Source: Syngnathus acus (Eukaryota > Chordata > Actinopteri > Syngnathiformes > Syngnathidae). Taken from it: a stretch of DNA of 64,000 nucleotides. Below the pieces are notes generated by a model that had not been told where the DNA came from, made no database searches, and was given only the letters and a program-made list of their open reading frames with translations. Within the stretch, counting starts at the first letter, position 1. Every line of letters starts with the position of its first letter. The stretch spans positions 5,826,001-5,890,000 of the forward strand of contig NC_051099.1 of NCBI RefSeq assembly GCF_901709675.1, in the 5' to 3' direction. Below are positions 14,107 through 26,392 of this stretch, piece after piece. The position numbers were made by a program, and so were the translations under genes.

Positions 14107-16832
14107 TGCGGCCCCACCGGGCTATTAATTACCTTCTCTGTAACGTTGCATCTGCCGCGACGGGGCCGCCGAGCAGCTTGCCAACATGAGCGCTCCCTCG
14201 CGTCCGTCTCCGCAGACCTCAGCTGCACTCTCACTGGAAGCCTTATTGGATTGCATCTACATGTATGATTGATTCAGCACCTCAAACACACACACACACG
14301 CATATTTAGACAGAGTATAAAAAAAAAAAAAAAAAAGAAGCAATCCCAGCTGGCACATAGTGAACAAAGCATGAACCTCGCTAAGATGCTCACTCTGTTC
14401 GAGACAGTTGGGACATTTTGTGCAGCAGATGTTTGATTTGCAATTTTGGAAGCAAAGCAAAAAAAAAAAAAAAAAAAAAGCTTTTTTTTTTTTTCTTCTG
14501 TCAAAGTGGCAACAGACTGCATGAGAAGCACATTTTGATTGGATGTCAGCAAAGACAAAAAGCCCAGTGGTGAGTGTCAGACTTTCCACCCAACAAAAAA
14601 CAAATTTGGATACTGTAGACATGAAAGTGTATTACCGACTAAGAAATGGTGAAAATTGATAGACTAATCTTTCTCTAGGAGTAAATTTGTGTGGCAACGT
14701 TGCTTTGTCTGTATGTGCCCTGCCACCCTAAGAAAGAAAAATTGTTTTGTTATTTTTGGGCCAGCGGCTAGAACAGATGAACGTGATTTCTATTCATTTC
14801 AACGGTGTGCTCCTTTTGAGCGTGCGTGACAATACAACTCACGAGTCTGTACTTTGAAACGCACCTATAAGCGGCCAGGCTATTTTGCAAAGCACGGCGT
14901 GCGATTTTGCGGCCTCCCGGCAGATGTTCTGATGAGCTTCCAACTTTCCGACCAGTGAGCGTGACAGTGGGAATGAACATGAATCACTAAATCGAAATCA
15001 TGGAGAGGAAAGCTTTGTTTTCCCCATTAATTATTAAAAGGCGCTTTTGTAAAAGTGACACATTTTGGCACATGGGAATCATGATTAATATTATGCAACA
15101 ATAGTCACAATAAACTACAGTGAAAATTCAAAGTGGCTGAGTGTGAGCTCATACAATTTTGAATTCTGACCACAATAAGAAGGGAAACAAGAACAATGTG
15201 TTGTAATGTCATTTAAAATCAACATTATAAGTGCCAAGTATTGGTTTGTAGCATCATAACGCCACAACATTGATGCTAGTTTCATTCGCTTGTCTATCAC
15301 GTTTTCTATTGTTTGTTGGCAACAAGCTAATGGCGATGCGTGGCGATGAACAATTGTAAACTCAAATGTTTCGCCTTGGCCGCCCTGTTGCTGCCGCAGC
15401 GATGCTCCTCGGCGACACATATAACGAGTCCACCGCCGTTCCACCTCCTAATGAAAGCGTTCCGCAAGCATTTAAAGCTACATTAACGTCCCGTTGGAAT
15501 GAGCCACTACATTATCCGTCATGTAGTCCGTCACGGTGGCGGCGGTGGGCGTGCGAGTGTGACGCTCGCTCTCACTGCCTCGGCCTCGACACCCAGACGC
15601 TACTTTTCCAATGCTGCGAGCCGGCGGCCAAAGAGCTGTCAGCACATATTTTACCCTTTCACTCGCTTGCTCTTGTAGTTTCCGTTTTTGTTCACCCCCC
15701 CCCTCCTGCAGCTGTGTAACCTCATGTTGTGTGTAAGTGTGTGTGTGTGTACATACCATAATAGTGGCACGGCTCCAGCGCGAGGCTTTAAAAAGCGTTT
15801 ATGTTGGGTATTATTAGATTTGACTTGCATCTGCTGCCGTGTTAAAGAGACGCAGTACATTAGAAAGAGGCTTGCGGTGAAAAGCTCCCCTGGCGTCTCG
15901 CCAGCGAGGCCTTCGTTCACACGTGCTGAAAACCGCGCCAATTTCAGTAGCTACAGTGTCATGGCGGGACATATGCAATATGAAGAAAAAATATATATAT
16001 ATATATATTCTTTAATAATTTTCACATATGTTGTTCAAATTGAAATTGTTCAAACACGTTTTTAAATTCCATAGGCACTTGGATCATCCATGTGGCTGTG
16101 GTGTTACTTGTAAACAATGATTTTCTGCACACAAATAGTGCAGCAACACCTGTAGACAGAAAATAAAGTAACCAGAAACATTTTTTGGTCTCAATCACTG
16201 CGAGTGATATGTTTGAAGCATTGTTTTCGATTCTCAAATTGTTTCTATTTCCGTTTGGCGCATTTTCTAGTCATGATGGCGTTTTTCTCACACCTCATAG
16301 CAGAGTTGTTGATGACACAGTTTCACTTAACAAGACGCTCATTTCTGAGGTGTTTGCTGGGAAGTACTTTTCAGAACACAAAGGTTTCTAGTGTTTGATG
16401 TCGGAGGGTAAATTGTGGATGACGTACGGTTTCTCTCCTCCTCGTTCTTTTTTTCAGAAAATGAGAAAAGACCGTTTTTTTGCGAGCCAGTATATTCTTT
16501 TTACCAAGCGACCGATTCAAACGCTGCGTTTTGTGGCCAAATCCAAATTTCTCACATGACCATCAAGGCTGATTCAAAGCGACAAATTCTCAGCACGGAC
16601 CGCCCCTTCCATTCAGCGGCTGCCGCTCAGCCGTCACACCTGCTTGCCCAACTTCCCCGCCTACATACATTCGGATGCCGCCGAGGAGGGGAGGGGGGGA
16701 GCATGGCGACAAGAAAGCGCATCGTTTAGGTAGGTCAGGAGAAGAGTAGAAACTCAAAAGGAATAAAAACAAAGTGCCGTTATGTCATATCCACAGACGG
16801 CAGGTTTGGGAAGCTCCGGGGAGGATGGGCGT

Positions 16833-16850
16833 GCTGCTGCTGCTGCTGCT
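16833..16850 (+). repeat. (GCT)6 trinucleotide repeat
   Basis: Six uninterrupted GCT units inside an intron. A short triplet tract; non-coding in the gene model given here. Confidence 0.85.
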
Positions 16851-18156
16851 AGAAATAGGAGCAATTGTCACACTTCATTAGCTTTGCCAAGACTGTGCCA
16901 GTCACATTGAATCATTCCCACCGGGATCAACACTTTTATTCCAAATGAAACATCAATAAAGAAACAGTTGTGGAAGATTCGGAATCTGTCAGCTCAGGGT
17001 AGCTTTTTTTAGACAATATTATCTCCCCATCTTTTTTTTTTCAACACATATTTTTGTAAATCTATCCTGGTTGCGTAATGCTTTGAGAGACCTGCCCGAA
17101 AACATAAAAAACAAAAATTCAGATGACAATTCCAGACAAGTAAGCGTGTTTGCATGGGCAACGAGACACCGACGTGGTCGGAATGTTGAGCGACGGCCAG
17201 TCGACATCTGGGAAGCGGCACAAGCAAGGCTTATTGTATTTTAGTTTTTTTTTTACCAAATATTTCGTGATTAAAATGATATGAGGTTGAATTGGTCACT
17301 TGCAGGATGCCTACAAGTTTATTTTTTTGTATCTGAGTCATAAATGTGTTGACTTGATTTGGCGAGTGATGCAACAAGGTGAAATGCAAATCTTCCATCT
17401 GCGGCGCTTCCATCTTTACGACTCGGCAGATTTTGAAGCCATTACTGTGTTTAACTCCGATTAGCGCAGCTTTTGCCGCCTTTTTTCTTCGTCGTCTTCA
17501 TTTATAATTGAAAGAGATTGTTGCACATCCCTATCAAATGGCCAACTGTGCAGAATTTATTTTGAATGACGAAACATGAATGTTCAAATGAATGCAAGAA
17601 TATACAATTTTTTAAAAGTCGAATTCAACTAAACTGTCCTCGGCGGTACTTTTGAGCAACGCTTGTGGTAAAGTGGCATTCAAACTAAAATAATCTAGCA
17701 CACCGCAAACTGTCAGGTTATTTTTAAATCCTATGGCGCTCCCCCTCCCACTTCTGCCGCCTTTGACTCTTGTTTTGACACTGCGCCTTTAGGGAATCTC
17801 CCCAGACAAAACTTTTCCACCAAGGTCAAAACTTTGATGTGCCGTCATTTTCATCTTACCTAGGCACCGCAATCTGCATTTAGCGCGTCTTCTTCTTTTT
17901 TTTCCCCCTCTCTCTCTCTCTCTCTGTCTCCCATCTCGCCTGTGTTTTATTGATGTAACAGGTGCTTAGCGCGACAGACAGCGGCAGTCAAAATAATGTG
18001 CTGTGTTTGGCTTTCAGGCTGCCAGCTAAACTTAGACATCTTTGAGGTTTTTCTGCCACTTGATGGAAGGTGATGCCACTGCATTATGCATGAGGCGAGA
18101 AGGGAACACTTTGTCTGGCTGCTTTTTATAGGCGCTTCCCTTCCACACACACAGAA

Positions 18157-18199
18157 ATATATATATATATATATACGTATATATATATATATATACGTG

Positions 18200-18247
<48 letters not shown>
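18157..18247. repeat. long AT microsatellite with CG interruptions
   Basis: About 90 bp of alternating AT interrupted by ACGT and GTGT units, flanked by short CA runs. The tract is self-complementary and could extrude a cruciform. Open frames that run through it are low-complexity Tyr-Ile repeats and are not genes. Confidence 0.95.
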
Positions 18248-18254
<7 letters not shown>

Positions 18255-19296
18255 TTCTATACATGCCAGAGTTTCTCAGATCAGACAAAATGTGCGGAGG
18301 CAACATGAAAAATTGCAGCTCTGGTACTTCAAGTCAGCGAGGTTTGGCTTTAACAAAACTATTTTTTATACATGTGGCGTCTTACTTACTGGCGTATCTT
18401 TTAAGGTCTCAAAATGGAAAATCTGGGCCAATTTTTTTTTTCATCTATCTTTATTTAACCATCCTTTTTGAAAAAGAGCAACTTTTTCATACATTGCTCA
18501 TGAATCAGTGTGAAACTGGCATATTACAGTAACTTTGTTGGATTTCTATATAAAAAAGAAGTTGGAGGGGTTGCCCCATGCCTCCCCCTACAGTTCTAGT
18601 TAAGTGTAATTGATCTTATTTGATCACAAACTGATCAGATCAAAGTAAGAGTAAATGGCAACTCTAATTTGAGGGAATTTTTAATAAAGTTGCAATTTTT
18701 TTTTTCTTTTTAAATCTTAATTTGACATTCTTTTTATTATCTTTAATATTTAAAATCAGTGACAGTGGAGGAGGCTTGTTTAGTGTTTGAAATGAATAAA
18801 GCAGCATCTTGTGTTTCTCTGACCTCCCTTGGCCTGGAGGCTTCCGGAATTTGTGCTTGTGGGGTGGCACAAAGTCATTGATATGTACGGGAGGACTCTG
18901 AGGGGATAAACAGCGGCGTTACGACAGCCCGCCTGATATATTTTGACTGAGCGCAGACACAGGAAATTGGGAGCAGGGTAAAATGATAGAAAAGGAGCGG
19001 GTTTTTTTTTTTGTTTTTTTTTACCGATTCTCCAGACAGCCACAAAATGGAGCCATGTAAATGTTAGCGACTGCGTGTCTGCAACAAATCGATGAGGTTT
19101 CACTTTTGTCCCTGTTCTTTTGTATCATTAAGTGCGGCCTATAATTGAGTTACATTCAGACAGCTTTTTTTTTTCCCCCCCTAGGATGCTAATTGGTCAT
19201 CCACCCCTAATGGACCAGAAAAAAAAATAAACCTCTTAAAACTAATAATCAATAATGGGCAATACTGCAATCAGACGTTAGCATTAGCATCTAAAT

Positions 19297-19669
19297 CACG
19301 GGTGTCAAACTTATTTTTGTCGCGGGCCGCATCATAGTCATGGTTTCCTTCAAAGGGCCATTGAATTTGCCAACCCAAATAAATGTCTGAATGTCTCAAA
19401 TTATATATAGTGTACGGTACTCAACAAACTAGTGAATGACTAGATGAATAACTAGTTTTCAAAACAGAGACTAAGAAAAACTGTTAACATATTTTAAACA
19501 TATGAATGGTAATAAAAATTGCTAGCAATAGATCTATTTTTTAAAAGTGAAAACAATTAGTCATTTTAATATTGACATACGAATTTGATGTACAATTTGT
19601 CTTCGCGGGCCACATAAAATGATGTGGCGGGCCGTATCTGGCCCCCGGGCCTTGAGTTTGACACTGGTG
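19297..19669. mobile_element. hAT-type miniature DNA transposon, copy 2, perfect 8-bp target duplication
   Basis: Same family as the element at 9547, in the same orientation. Starts CACGGGTGTCAAAC and ends GAGTTTGACACTGGTG. The octamer ATCTAAAT lies immediately before (19289-19296) and after (19670-19677) the element, a perfect 8-bp target-site duplication characteristic of hAT transposition. No transposase frame is present, so it must have been moved in trans. The perfect duplication and the near-identical right end shared with copy 1 point to recent activity. Confidence 0.92.
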
Positions 19670-22600
19670 ATCTAAATCCATGATAATTTCAAATAGATTG
19701 TAATGCTCAATGACAAAATGTGTGTAATCAGGTGAAGGATTGTTGCCGCAAGCGAGATATCAGCAATGTCAAAATAGACTTAAATCCACTTTGTACATGT
19801 TTTTCGCTAGGAAGTGTGTCAAATCTTCAGTTTGATGTCATTCTTATTTTGTAAGCTAATTTTGCGATGGCTTAAAAACAATCATTCTAAGAAGAAGGCC
19901 TTTTTTCGGGGGACGGTAGAAGAAGAAAAGAAGTCATTTTCCTTCCAGAATGCTAACATCCCTAAAGCACGAGTTCCATTCTTGCCGCAATTATGCTTTC
20001 TTTTTCTTCTGGGCCGCCGAATGAATTAACAAACAAGTAGGCCGGTGCGCCGCAGCAGCCTGGCTTCAATTTACCGCCTCTTATCAATTGGCTGGCTACC
20101 CTTTTATCTTTTAGTGTTTTCTTCTTCTCTCCATCTCAAGCCGCACATCCCTCTGTTCTGTTTTCTCTCTCTTTCTCGCTCTCTCTCTACCGCAGCTTTT
20201 TATTTACGAACGTCGTTCCAGGTAGTTTTATCGCTGCCTTCAAGGAAGCGCCGGATGCGGGAGAAAAATAAGAGGATGGACGGAAGATAGAGAGCAACAC
20301 TTTCAAGGCCGCGACAAGAGAGGGGCAAAAAAGGCTTGGCAATCACATCAGACTTTTTGCCGGCTCAAATTTAGGCAGGAGTGCTACTTGTATTGTTTTG
20401 TTTTTTGACCCCTTCTTTGTGTGCATCCTAGCGAGCCGTTTTGTTTACCGCTCTAACGTGAAAAAATTACCAGCCACGGGTCCTTTTATTTATTTCACCC
20501 ACAGCGGCAGTGATATACGACCAGACGAGTCCACCGGCAAAATTGGGAGACAGGCAAAAAAAAAAAAAATACCAAGGGGTGGCAAGCTGTTACGACTCCA
20601 TAACGCAATTCGCATTTGGAGCGCCGGCGTTTTAGTTTTACGAGAACGTGATTAGCATATGTTTTGTTGACATCAATTTGAAATTTACGGCGCTTGTCAA
20701 AAGTGAGTGTCGGACAAAGTCGATTATTAAGCTGGCAAATGGCCTGAGAGAGTTTTATGTGAACTTCCCTAATGGCTGCAGTCAGTCTGTTTCAAATCAC
20801 CCGCACGCGCACACACAAACACTAATCATGCATTTCAGAAAGCCGGCACTTAGAAAAGCGACTGGAGCGTGCGTGCATGCGGGCGGGCGTATATCTCTGA
20901 GCAGAATCATGAGCTGTGACAATTTACTATCCTTTTACATCTCGTTAAACTTTGCCGCGGTGATCAATCGCGTGACGCGGCGGTGGCGATGGATGATGCT
21001 CCAGTCTGTAAGCGGATATAAAATGCTTGTTAAAAGTTGGCCAAGTGTGTGAAGTGGGACTAAACAAATCTCACGACGCACTGTATGAAACCTTTTATCC
21101 GACCGGCAGTCAAAATGGAGACTGTGCAGGCTGATCGCTTCGAAAAGGTTTTTGCCATTTTTAAATGTGACTATCTAATTTGAAGTCGAGTCGAATTTGA
21201 CACAATAGACTTGGCCGGCGACACACACACATTGATGCATGGCACGGTTCCCAATTGGAGTGGCCTTAATAAGACCATCCATACCTTATCAGTTGTGTGT
21301 CTGGGCGACACAATAGTCAGATTGAGAGGCCACACAAAAGGCCTTTGAAAGGCTTTGTGCGTCTTGTGTGTTGCGCTTTACCGCTTAAGTGTGTTTTTTT
21401 CTTATCTTGGCAAAAGTGTGTACTTCACCTATGATCCTTAACGCGGGGGAGAGGGAGGGGGGAAAAAAAAATCCGTCCTTTGTCCGCTGCCTTTTGTCCA
21501 GCACGTCGCTCGTTGGCGAATTCGTGTTGTGCCGACGGACATTTTGTCAAAGGGAATGGCAGTCATTTGGATTCAATCTGTCTTAAGACTTTGACATCCG
21601 TCGGGCTCCTTTTAAGATGGATGAACTCCACCAGAGTTCCAAATTGTAAACTACACAAACATGGATTGCTTTCTGTCTATTTAAGGCCTTCCTCTCTCTC
21701 TCTTAATGAACCTGCCTAATGGTGACATCATGATTTCTCTTTGAAAGAACAACATTCCGTACGGGACAAGCATGACACGGCGTGCCTTGCGGTACACCAC
21801 AACATGCCATTCAAAAAAGGGAGCAGAGCGTTTTCTTGATGAATGTTAGCATGATGCTATGCCGGACGGCAAATAAACCCAACCCATCTTGTTGTCGGAG
21901 GAAATGACTTCCAGTACAGGAGCTGCTGTACAGCCTGACGGGATAAGGTCACGCACCTTGGCAACGTAGCCTAGCCTCACTAGATTGCTATCGATTTGTC
22001 CAATTACGCGTATGAGCGACTGGTGCCCGGATACAATCGTTCCCGTTCCTTTCGTCCTTAGTCCCTGAATCTCGTCGAGGCCGAAAAATTGCGCCTTTTC
22101 CACGAACACGGAACGGTTATGCTTCTGAGCCGCGTGTCAGTTCACCGAAGTCGAAGTGTGTCCATTTGCATTCGACGCGTGACATCCATCAGTCATGTTT
22201 TTTGGAGCGGCACCACCACCGCCTGCTTGGGTTTGGTTGAAAGACGGCAAGATGGATGGCTGTCATCTCCCCACCCGAGCTGAGTGCATCGCTTATCAAG
22301 GGCGTTGCTTGTCCTCGGGAATTTGCCGGGGTGATGGCTCACCGGAAGGAGCCCGCCACTTCATTTTTAGTTGACATTTTGTCTGGGAAGGCGCTCGCCA
22401 GCCGCAACGGGTACATCCGACGAAGCGCTGTACCCAAAAATGGGAAGATCATCCAGATGAAATCTATAAATTAGCCTTTTAACAGCACGTAGCAGACGCA
22501 ATGATCTTCTCAGTCGTCATCCCGACTCCTCGCCGTCGTCTCCAATATGACGACGCTGAAAGAGTCAAGTGATCAGACTTTGCTACGGTTTATCTTAAAG

Positions 22601-23107
22601 GATCAAGTCTCGAATGTGTTAACTGCGCCGATAATCAAAGCTGTGTGTGTGCGCGAGGTGTTTTTGAAGATCTCTCCGGACTGGAGGCGACTGTGTGGCA
22701 ATTGGTGTCACCTTAATTGCTTTAGAGCACTTTCAGATATCTCTCAAGAGTTTTACTGGCTTTGTTCCAAGCCCCAGGCAGGCAGGCTCTTTGAGAGTTT
22801 CCTAACGGAGCCCCTTTGGCGACTTTGTGTGTTGTCACATGTTATTTAGTTAGCTAACCTTCAAGGCCTTCTCGATCAAATATTGACCCCTGGTCGCGTC
22901 TGACCTTGGGAGCTTAAACTGTTACAGCTTAACGCCGACGCTGCCGCCTATCGGATTCCTCTCGTGGGCGTCAAGAGCGCTAATCAAAAGTGGCCCGGAG
23001 AAGTGTTGAATAAATCTTTTCCGTTTGGCTTTATGGCTCCTTTGCCATCTGCAGCTCGTTGGATGTGGGGAGTTAATAACGCCTGGTGTTATTTACAGCG
23101 CACACTT

Positions 23108-23123
23108 GGGGGGGGGGGGGGGG
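23108..23123 (+). repeat. G16 homopolymer upstream of an acceptor
   Basis: Sixteen consecutive G on the sense strand, ending 99 bp before the ZF2 exon. It could form a G-quadruplex in the nascent transcript. Length is prone to sequencing error. Confidence 0.9.
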
Positions 23124-23222
23124 TCGCTGCGGGAAAGCTAGCTAGCTCGCCATCGCGGAAGCATCCCATGTCGCCCGAGGTGAGGTCCTGACGAATTTTT
23201 GCTCTTTGTGCTTGCTCCACAG

Positions 23223-23320
23223 GAAGATGCACAGCGGAATGAAGACCTATGGCTGTGAGTTGTGCGGGAAGAGCTTCCTGGACAGCCTCCGTCTCCGCAT
23301 GCATCTGCTCTCTCATTCAG
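23223..23320 (+). CDS. zbtb16: zbtb16 exon: zinc finger 2
   Basis: A 98-bp exon. The acceptor is TCCACAG at 23216-23222 and the donor GTAAGC begins at 23321. Its first base completes the Arg codon begun in the preceding exon, giving RKMHSGMKTYGCELCGKSF, a near-exact PLZF signature. It finishes finger 1 (H-x3-H) and encodes all of finger 2 (C-E-L-C ... H-L-L-S-H, twelve residues between second Cys and first His). The exon starts in phase 2 and ends in phase 1, the only asymmetric internal exon here, so skipping it would shift the frame. In humans the PLZF-RARA leukaemia fusion commonly breaks just after finger 2, which corresponds to the following intron. Confidence 0.98.
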
Positions 23321-23970
23321 GTAAGCAAATCAAAGCGAGCTAAAGGCCGCGACTGCTGGAACTTTGAGTCCAACTTTGGCACATTTTATGATGGGCCTTC
23401 AAAAGAAAGCAAAGCACGTCATAATTTAGCCAAAGTTGTGGTAGGCACATTTTGACTGTCAACAGGTGAAGGATGAAGCGCACATGGTGTCGTTTTTTTA
23501 GTCTCAACCGGCAGCGTGTTAGGGCAAACTTTTCTTTTCAGCCAGCCAGCTAGCAGCAAGCTGAGTTTTTCTGCTGATGAAAAAGGCGCGAACGGCGCAG
23601 ACAGACGACAGTTAGGGAAGATTCTTTGATAGTTTTTCTTGTATACTTTTCTCTGACTCTCGCTCTTTTTTCCGCCTCCACCGTTTTCTGACTTTCAAGG
23701 CTTTTTCTCGTCTCCATTTTTACTCTCTGTGTAATGATGACACTTTGCCGAGTCCCAAATGCCGCCGCCGCCGCCATCATCATCCTTCAAGCTCGCTTCA
23801 CAGGCGACAGAATATCAGAGCGATGAAGTGGGTGAGCGGAGGAGCTCTTTGGTATGCGACGCCTGTTGTGGCTGTTTCACCAAGCAACACCGCCGCTCGC
23901 TCACTCGCTCGCTGTCTTCTCCCTCCCGCCTCGCCTCGTCGCGCCCCTCCCCTCCCCGCCGCTCTCTCTT

Positions 23971-24138
23971 TGTGTCTGTCTAGGTCGGTCTGTCCGTCTT
24001 TCCGTCTGTCTCCATCTTCTCGCTTACCCGTCTGGTTGTGGCTAAACGATGCCCGTCTATCTGCCTCTCTGCCTTTGGGCCCGTCTGCTTTCCTGCCCGT
24101 CTGTCTGTCTACCTGTCTGTCTGTGTTTGTCTGTGTGC
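23971..24138 (+). repeat. imperfect GTCT/CTGT tetranucleotide tract
   Basis: About 170 bp dominated by GTCTGTCT and CCGTCTGT units separated by less regular pyrimidine-rich sequence. It creates several overlapping spurious open frames rich in Cys, Leu and Ser. Simple-sequence DNA, not a gene. Confidence 0.8.
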
Positions 24139-25251
24139 ACGCACAGGTTGTTTGTAGACATTTGGCCGGTGTCCCGTCTGGGCTGCGTGCCACCGCTGAG
24201 AGGGAGGAGAGGTTACAGTACAGTATGTACAGTCTACCGTGTGCCAGCTTGTTTTGATTTTTTTTTTCTTTCTTCCACTCCCGGCTTGTTCTGTCTGCGC
24301 TCGTAATGTTATTGAGTTATAACGTCCACCTGAGAGTTTGCGTTTTATCTGGGGACTAATTCTAGTTGCAGAGCTTGCAAAATGTCTCCACTTGTTGAAG
24401 AGATTAGCTTTGCATGATGACTGTCACCACTTGTTAGTGTGAACCTGCAAAGTTCTCCAAATGTTCCACAACTCTTCCTTCATTTGGCCCCTGGTTGTAC
24501 TCACCACCACCACAAAAAACAAACTAGTGCCTGAAAAGATTCACGTTAAAGCTAATAGATAAAACGTTCAAACTTTTAGCAGCATTTGTAATGTTTGGCA
24601 AACTGTTTGCGACTTCCTCGGCTTCTGCCAAACTAAGTCAGTGTTGAAATGTTCCATAAATATTCCTTTTGTTTTGTTTGGTTGGCAAAATAACCTTTTT
24701 TTTTTCTCTTTTCTCCAAACCACACTAACCAGATCCTTATTTGGTTTTATTCAGTGTTACATAATAAGATCAGCAGATTGTCTGCTGGCAACAACCAGAG
24801 AGACCAAATGGCATTAGAACGCCAGAGTACTTCAACATGGGCCATGAGGGATCCCATTAGTCTTCAATTTGTCGATAACTTAAGATTTTATCGTTTGGTT
24901 TATCCTGAATTTACGAGATTTTAAAAATAATGTAAAAAAAAAAAAAGAATTTGAATATTATTTTACTAAATGTATATGAATATTATGTATTGTAGTGAAA
25001 TCAGGAGGCTTCAAAAAGAGGTTGAATTCTACTTTCTCAAAAAAAGAAGATACGTCTTTGTCTGACACTTCCACGGCCGTCGGTCTGTCTCACTTTTACG
25101 CGCTTGTGGCGGTGGCAGCGGCTCGGCATTTCTGGCACGCCGCCGCGCCGCTCTTCTCTTCCCTCACGCTGATGACGACACATTTGTGCCGGCAGGTCTG
25201 GATGTTCTGCCAGCATACCAGAATTTATGATCGCTCGCAGATGTGAGTCCA

Positions 25252-25266
25252 GGAACACACTGTACT
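25252..25266. promoter_or_regulatory. candidate glucocorticoid/androgen response element
   Basis: GGAACACACTGTACT fits every fixed position of the 15-bp steroid-receptor palindrome RGNACANNNTGTNCY. It is intronic, 1.9 kb downstream of the ZF2 exon. Human ZBTB16 is strongly induced by glucocorticoids and progestins, so a receptor site in an intron is plausible. One match in 64 kb can arise by chance; binding is not shown. Confidence 0.4.
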
Positions 25267-26339
25267 GTACCCAAACCCAGAAATTAATGAAACTTGTCTG
25301 CCTTCCAGGCCACAAATTCAGAAATGTGTGTATGTGTGTGAGCGAGTGAGAGAGTGAGGCCGAGTGGCGGGGGAAAGAAAAGTCCATCTATTAAAAGCAA
25401 GTTGCGGAAAAAGAAATAGTTCCAAAGAAAAATGAAAGTACAGCCAGAGGGCAGTTTGTACGTTGGCTTTTTTTGGGGAAGGAGGTGCTGCATTTGATAA
25501 GGCATTTGCGCACACACACGCCAAAAAGTACGAGATGTTTTCCCCCCGGGCATACATTGCTTCTTCCGACGATACACAAAGTGATTTAAAATGAACACAT
25601 TTCCAATAACTTACATTTTCAAGATTTTTAAAGCAAGGTGCCCACGTAGTAATGAATAAGATTTGACTATTTTCACGTGAAGACCGTCACAGCACAGCAT
25701 ATTCCAGCCCCCTCTCGGCTCATCAGTGCGGCACTAATACTCGAATCTCTGCAGAGGATGAAGAATAGCTGCAAGTATTGTTTGTTGGATTTTCTATCGA
25801 TACGTGCAGCTGCCTAGTTCAGTTTGTTGTTTAACGGGATGTGGCGCCGCTTTCAGCATTAGCCTTAAGCTAGCGCACAGCTAAGCTTTATGGATGTTAG
25901 TGTTGTGACGATAAATGCAATAATTGTTGTTGATTTTTGACGGGAGCTGATGTAGCTTTAAATCTTTTTTTGGGGGGGAAGGTTGCTAAGTAGCAAGCAG
26001 GCCTTTGCCTGGTTTAATGGGCCTGATTTGGTATTCCGCACTGATGCCAGGTCTTATTTTTGTATGCGAGACAAGTTTTTTGGATGAAGAGTGATTGCCC
26101 AAACATCTGCGTGTCAACCAAAGGCTCTCTCTCCCCCCCTTCTCATTTTTTGCATCTCTTTCTCTCTTTTCAGTTTTTTTTTTGGGTTCGATACTGAGCG
26201 GGGTTTTTTATGTGTCCTCGCTGTACAGTACACTGTGTGCCTTCTGCTCAAAACAAGAACACAAGTCGATTAAATTTTGGATTCGCTTCATCATCCCTCC
26301 CTCCGTCAGCCCAGCTGCTTTGTTGTTGTCAATGTCTAA

Positions 26340-26392
26340 TGTGTGTGTGTGCGAGTGTGCGTGCGTGTGTGTGCACGTGTGTGTGTGCGTGC
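26340..26392 (+). repeat. GT/GC-rich dinucleotide microsatellite
   Basis: Compound run of TG interrupted by CG and CA units (alternating purine-pyrimidine for most of about 53 bp). Potential Z-DNA. Confidence 0.9.

Larger units (their letters stand above)
53..23222 (+). other. zbtb16: zbtb16 intron between ZF1 and ZF2 exons (23.2 kb)
   Basis: Starts GTAGGA and ends in a pyrimidine-rich CTTGCTCCACAG. No coding exon, tRNA or rRNA is supportable inside; open frames here lack codon structure or are low-complexity. It holds two hAT-type miniature elements (9547-9868 and 19297-19669), a long AT microsatellite (18157-18247), a GT microsatellite at 14081, poly(A)/poly(T) runs (for example 12098-12116 and 14461-14479), a 10-bp inverted repeat with homeodomain-like cores at 2469-2496, and a 16-G run 99 bp before the acceptor. 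Several stretches with unexpanded mixed sequence and clustered TAATTA, E-box and Sox-like motifs (for example 3300-3500) could be enhancers, but conservation cannot be judged from one genome. Confidence 0.9.

Noticed and set aside
18086-18532. 148-codon open frame with Tyr-Ile repeats
   Set aside because: Entirely due to the AT microsatellite; the opposite strand has matching spurious frames.
23745-24257. 170-codon open frame downstream of the finger 2 exon
   Set aside because: It runs through the GTCT/CTGT simple-repeat tract; composition is low-complexity Ser/Leu/Arg/Cys.
26340-26392. regular repeats checked as a possible CRISPR-like array
   Set aside because: Plain dinucleotide microsatellite without repeat-spacer alternation; the genome is eukaryotic.
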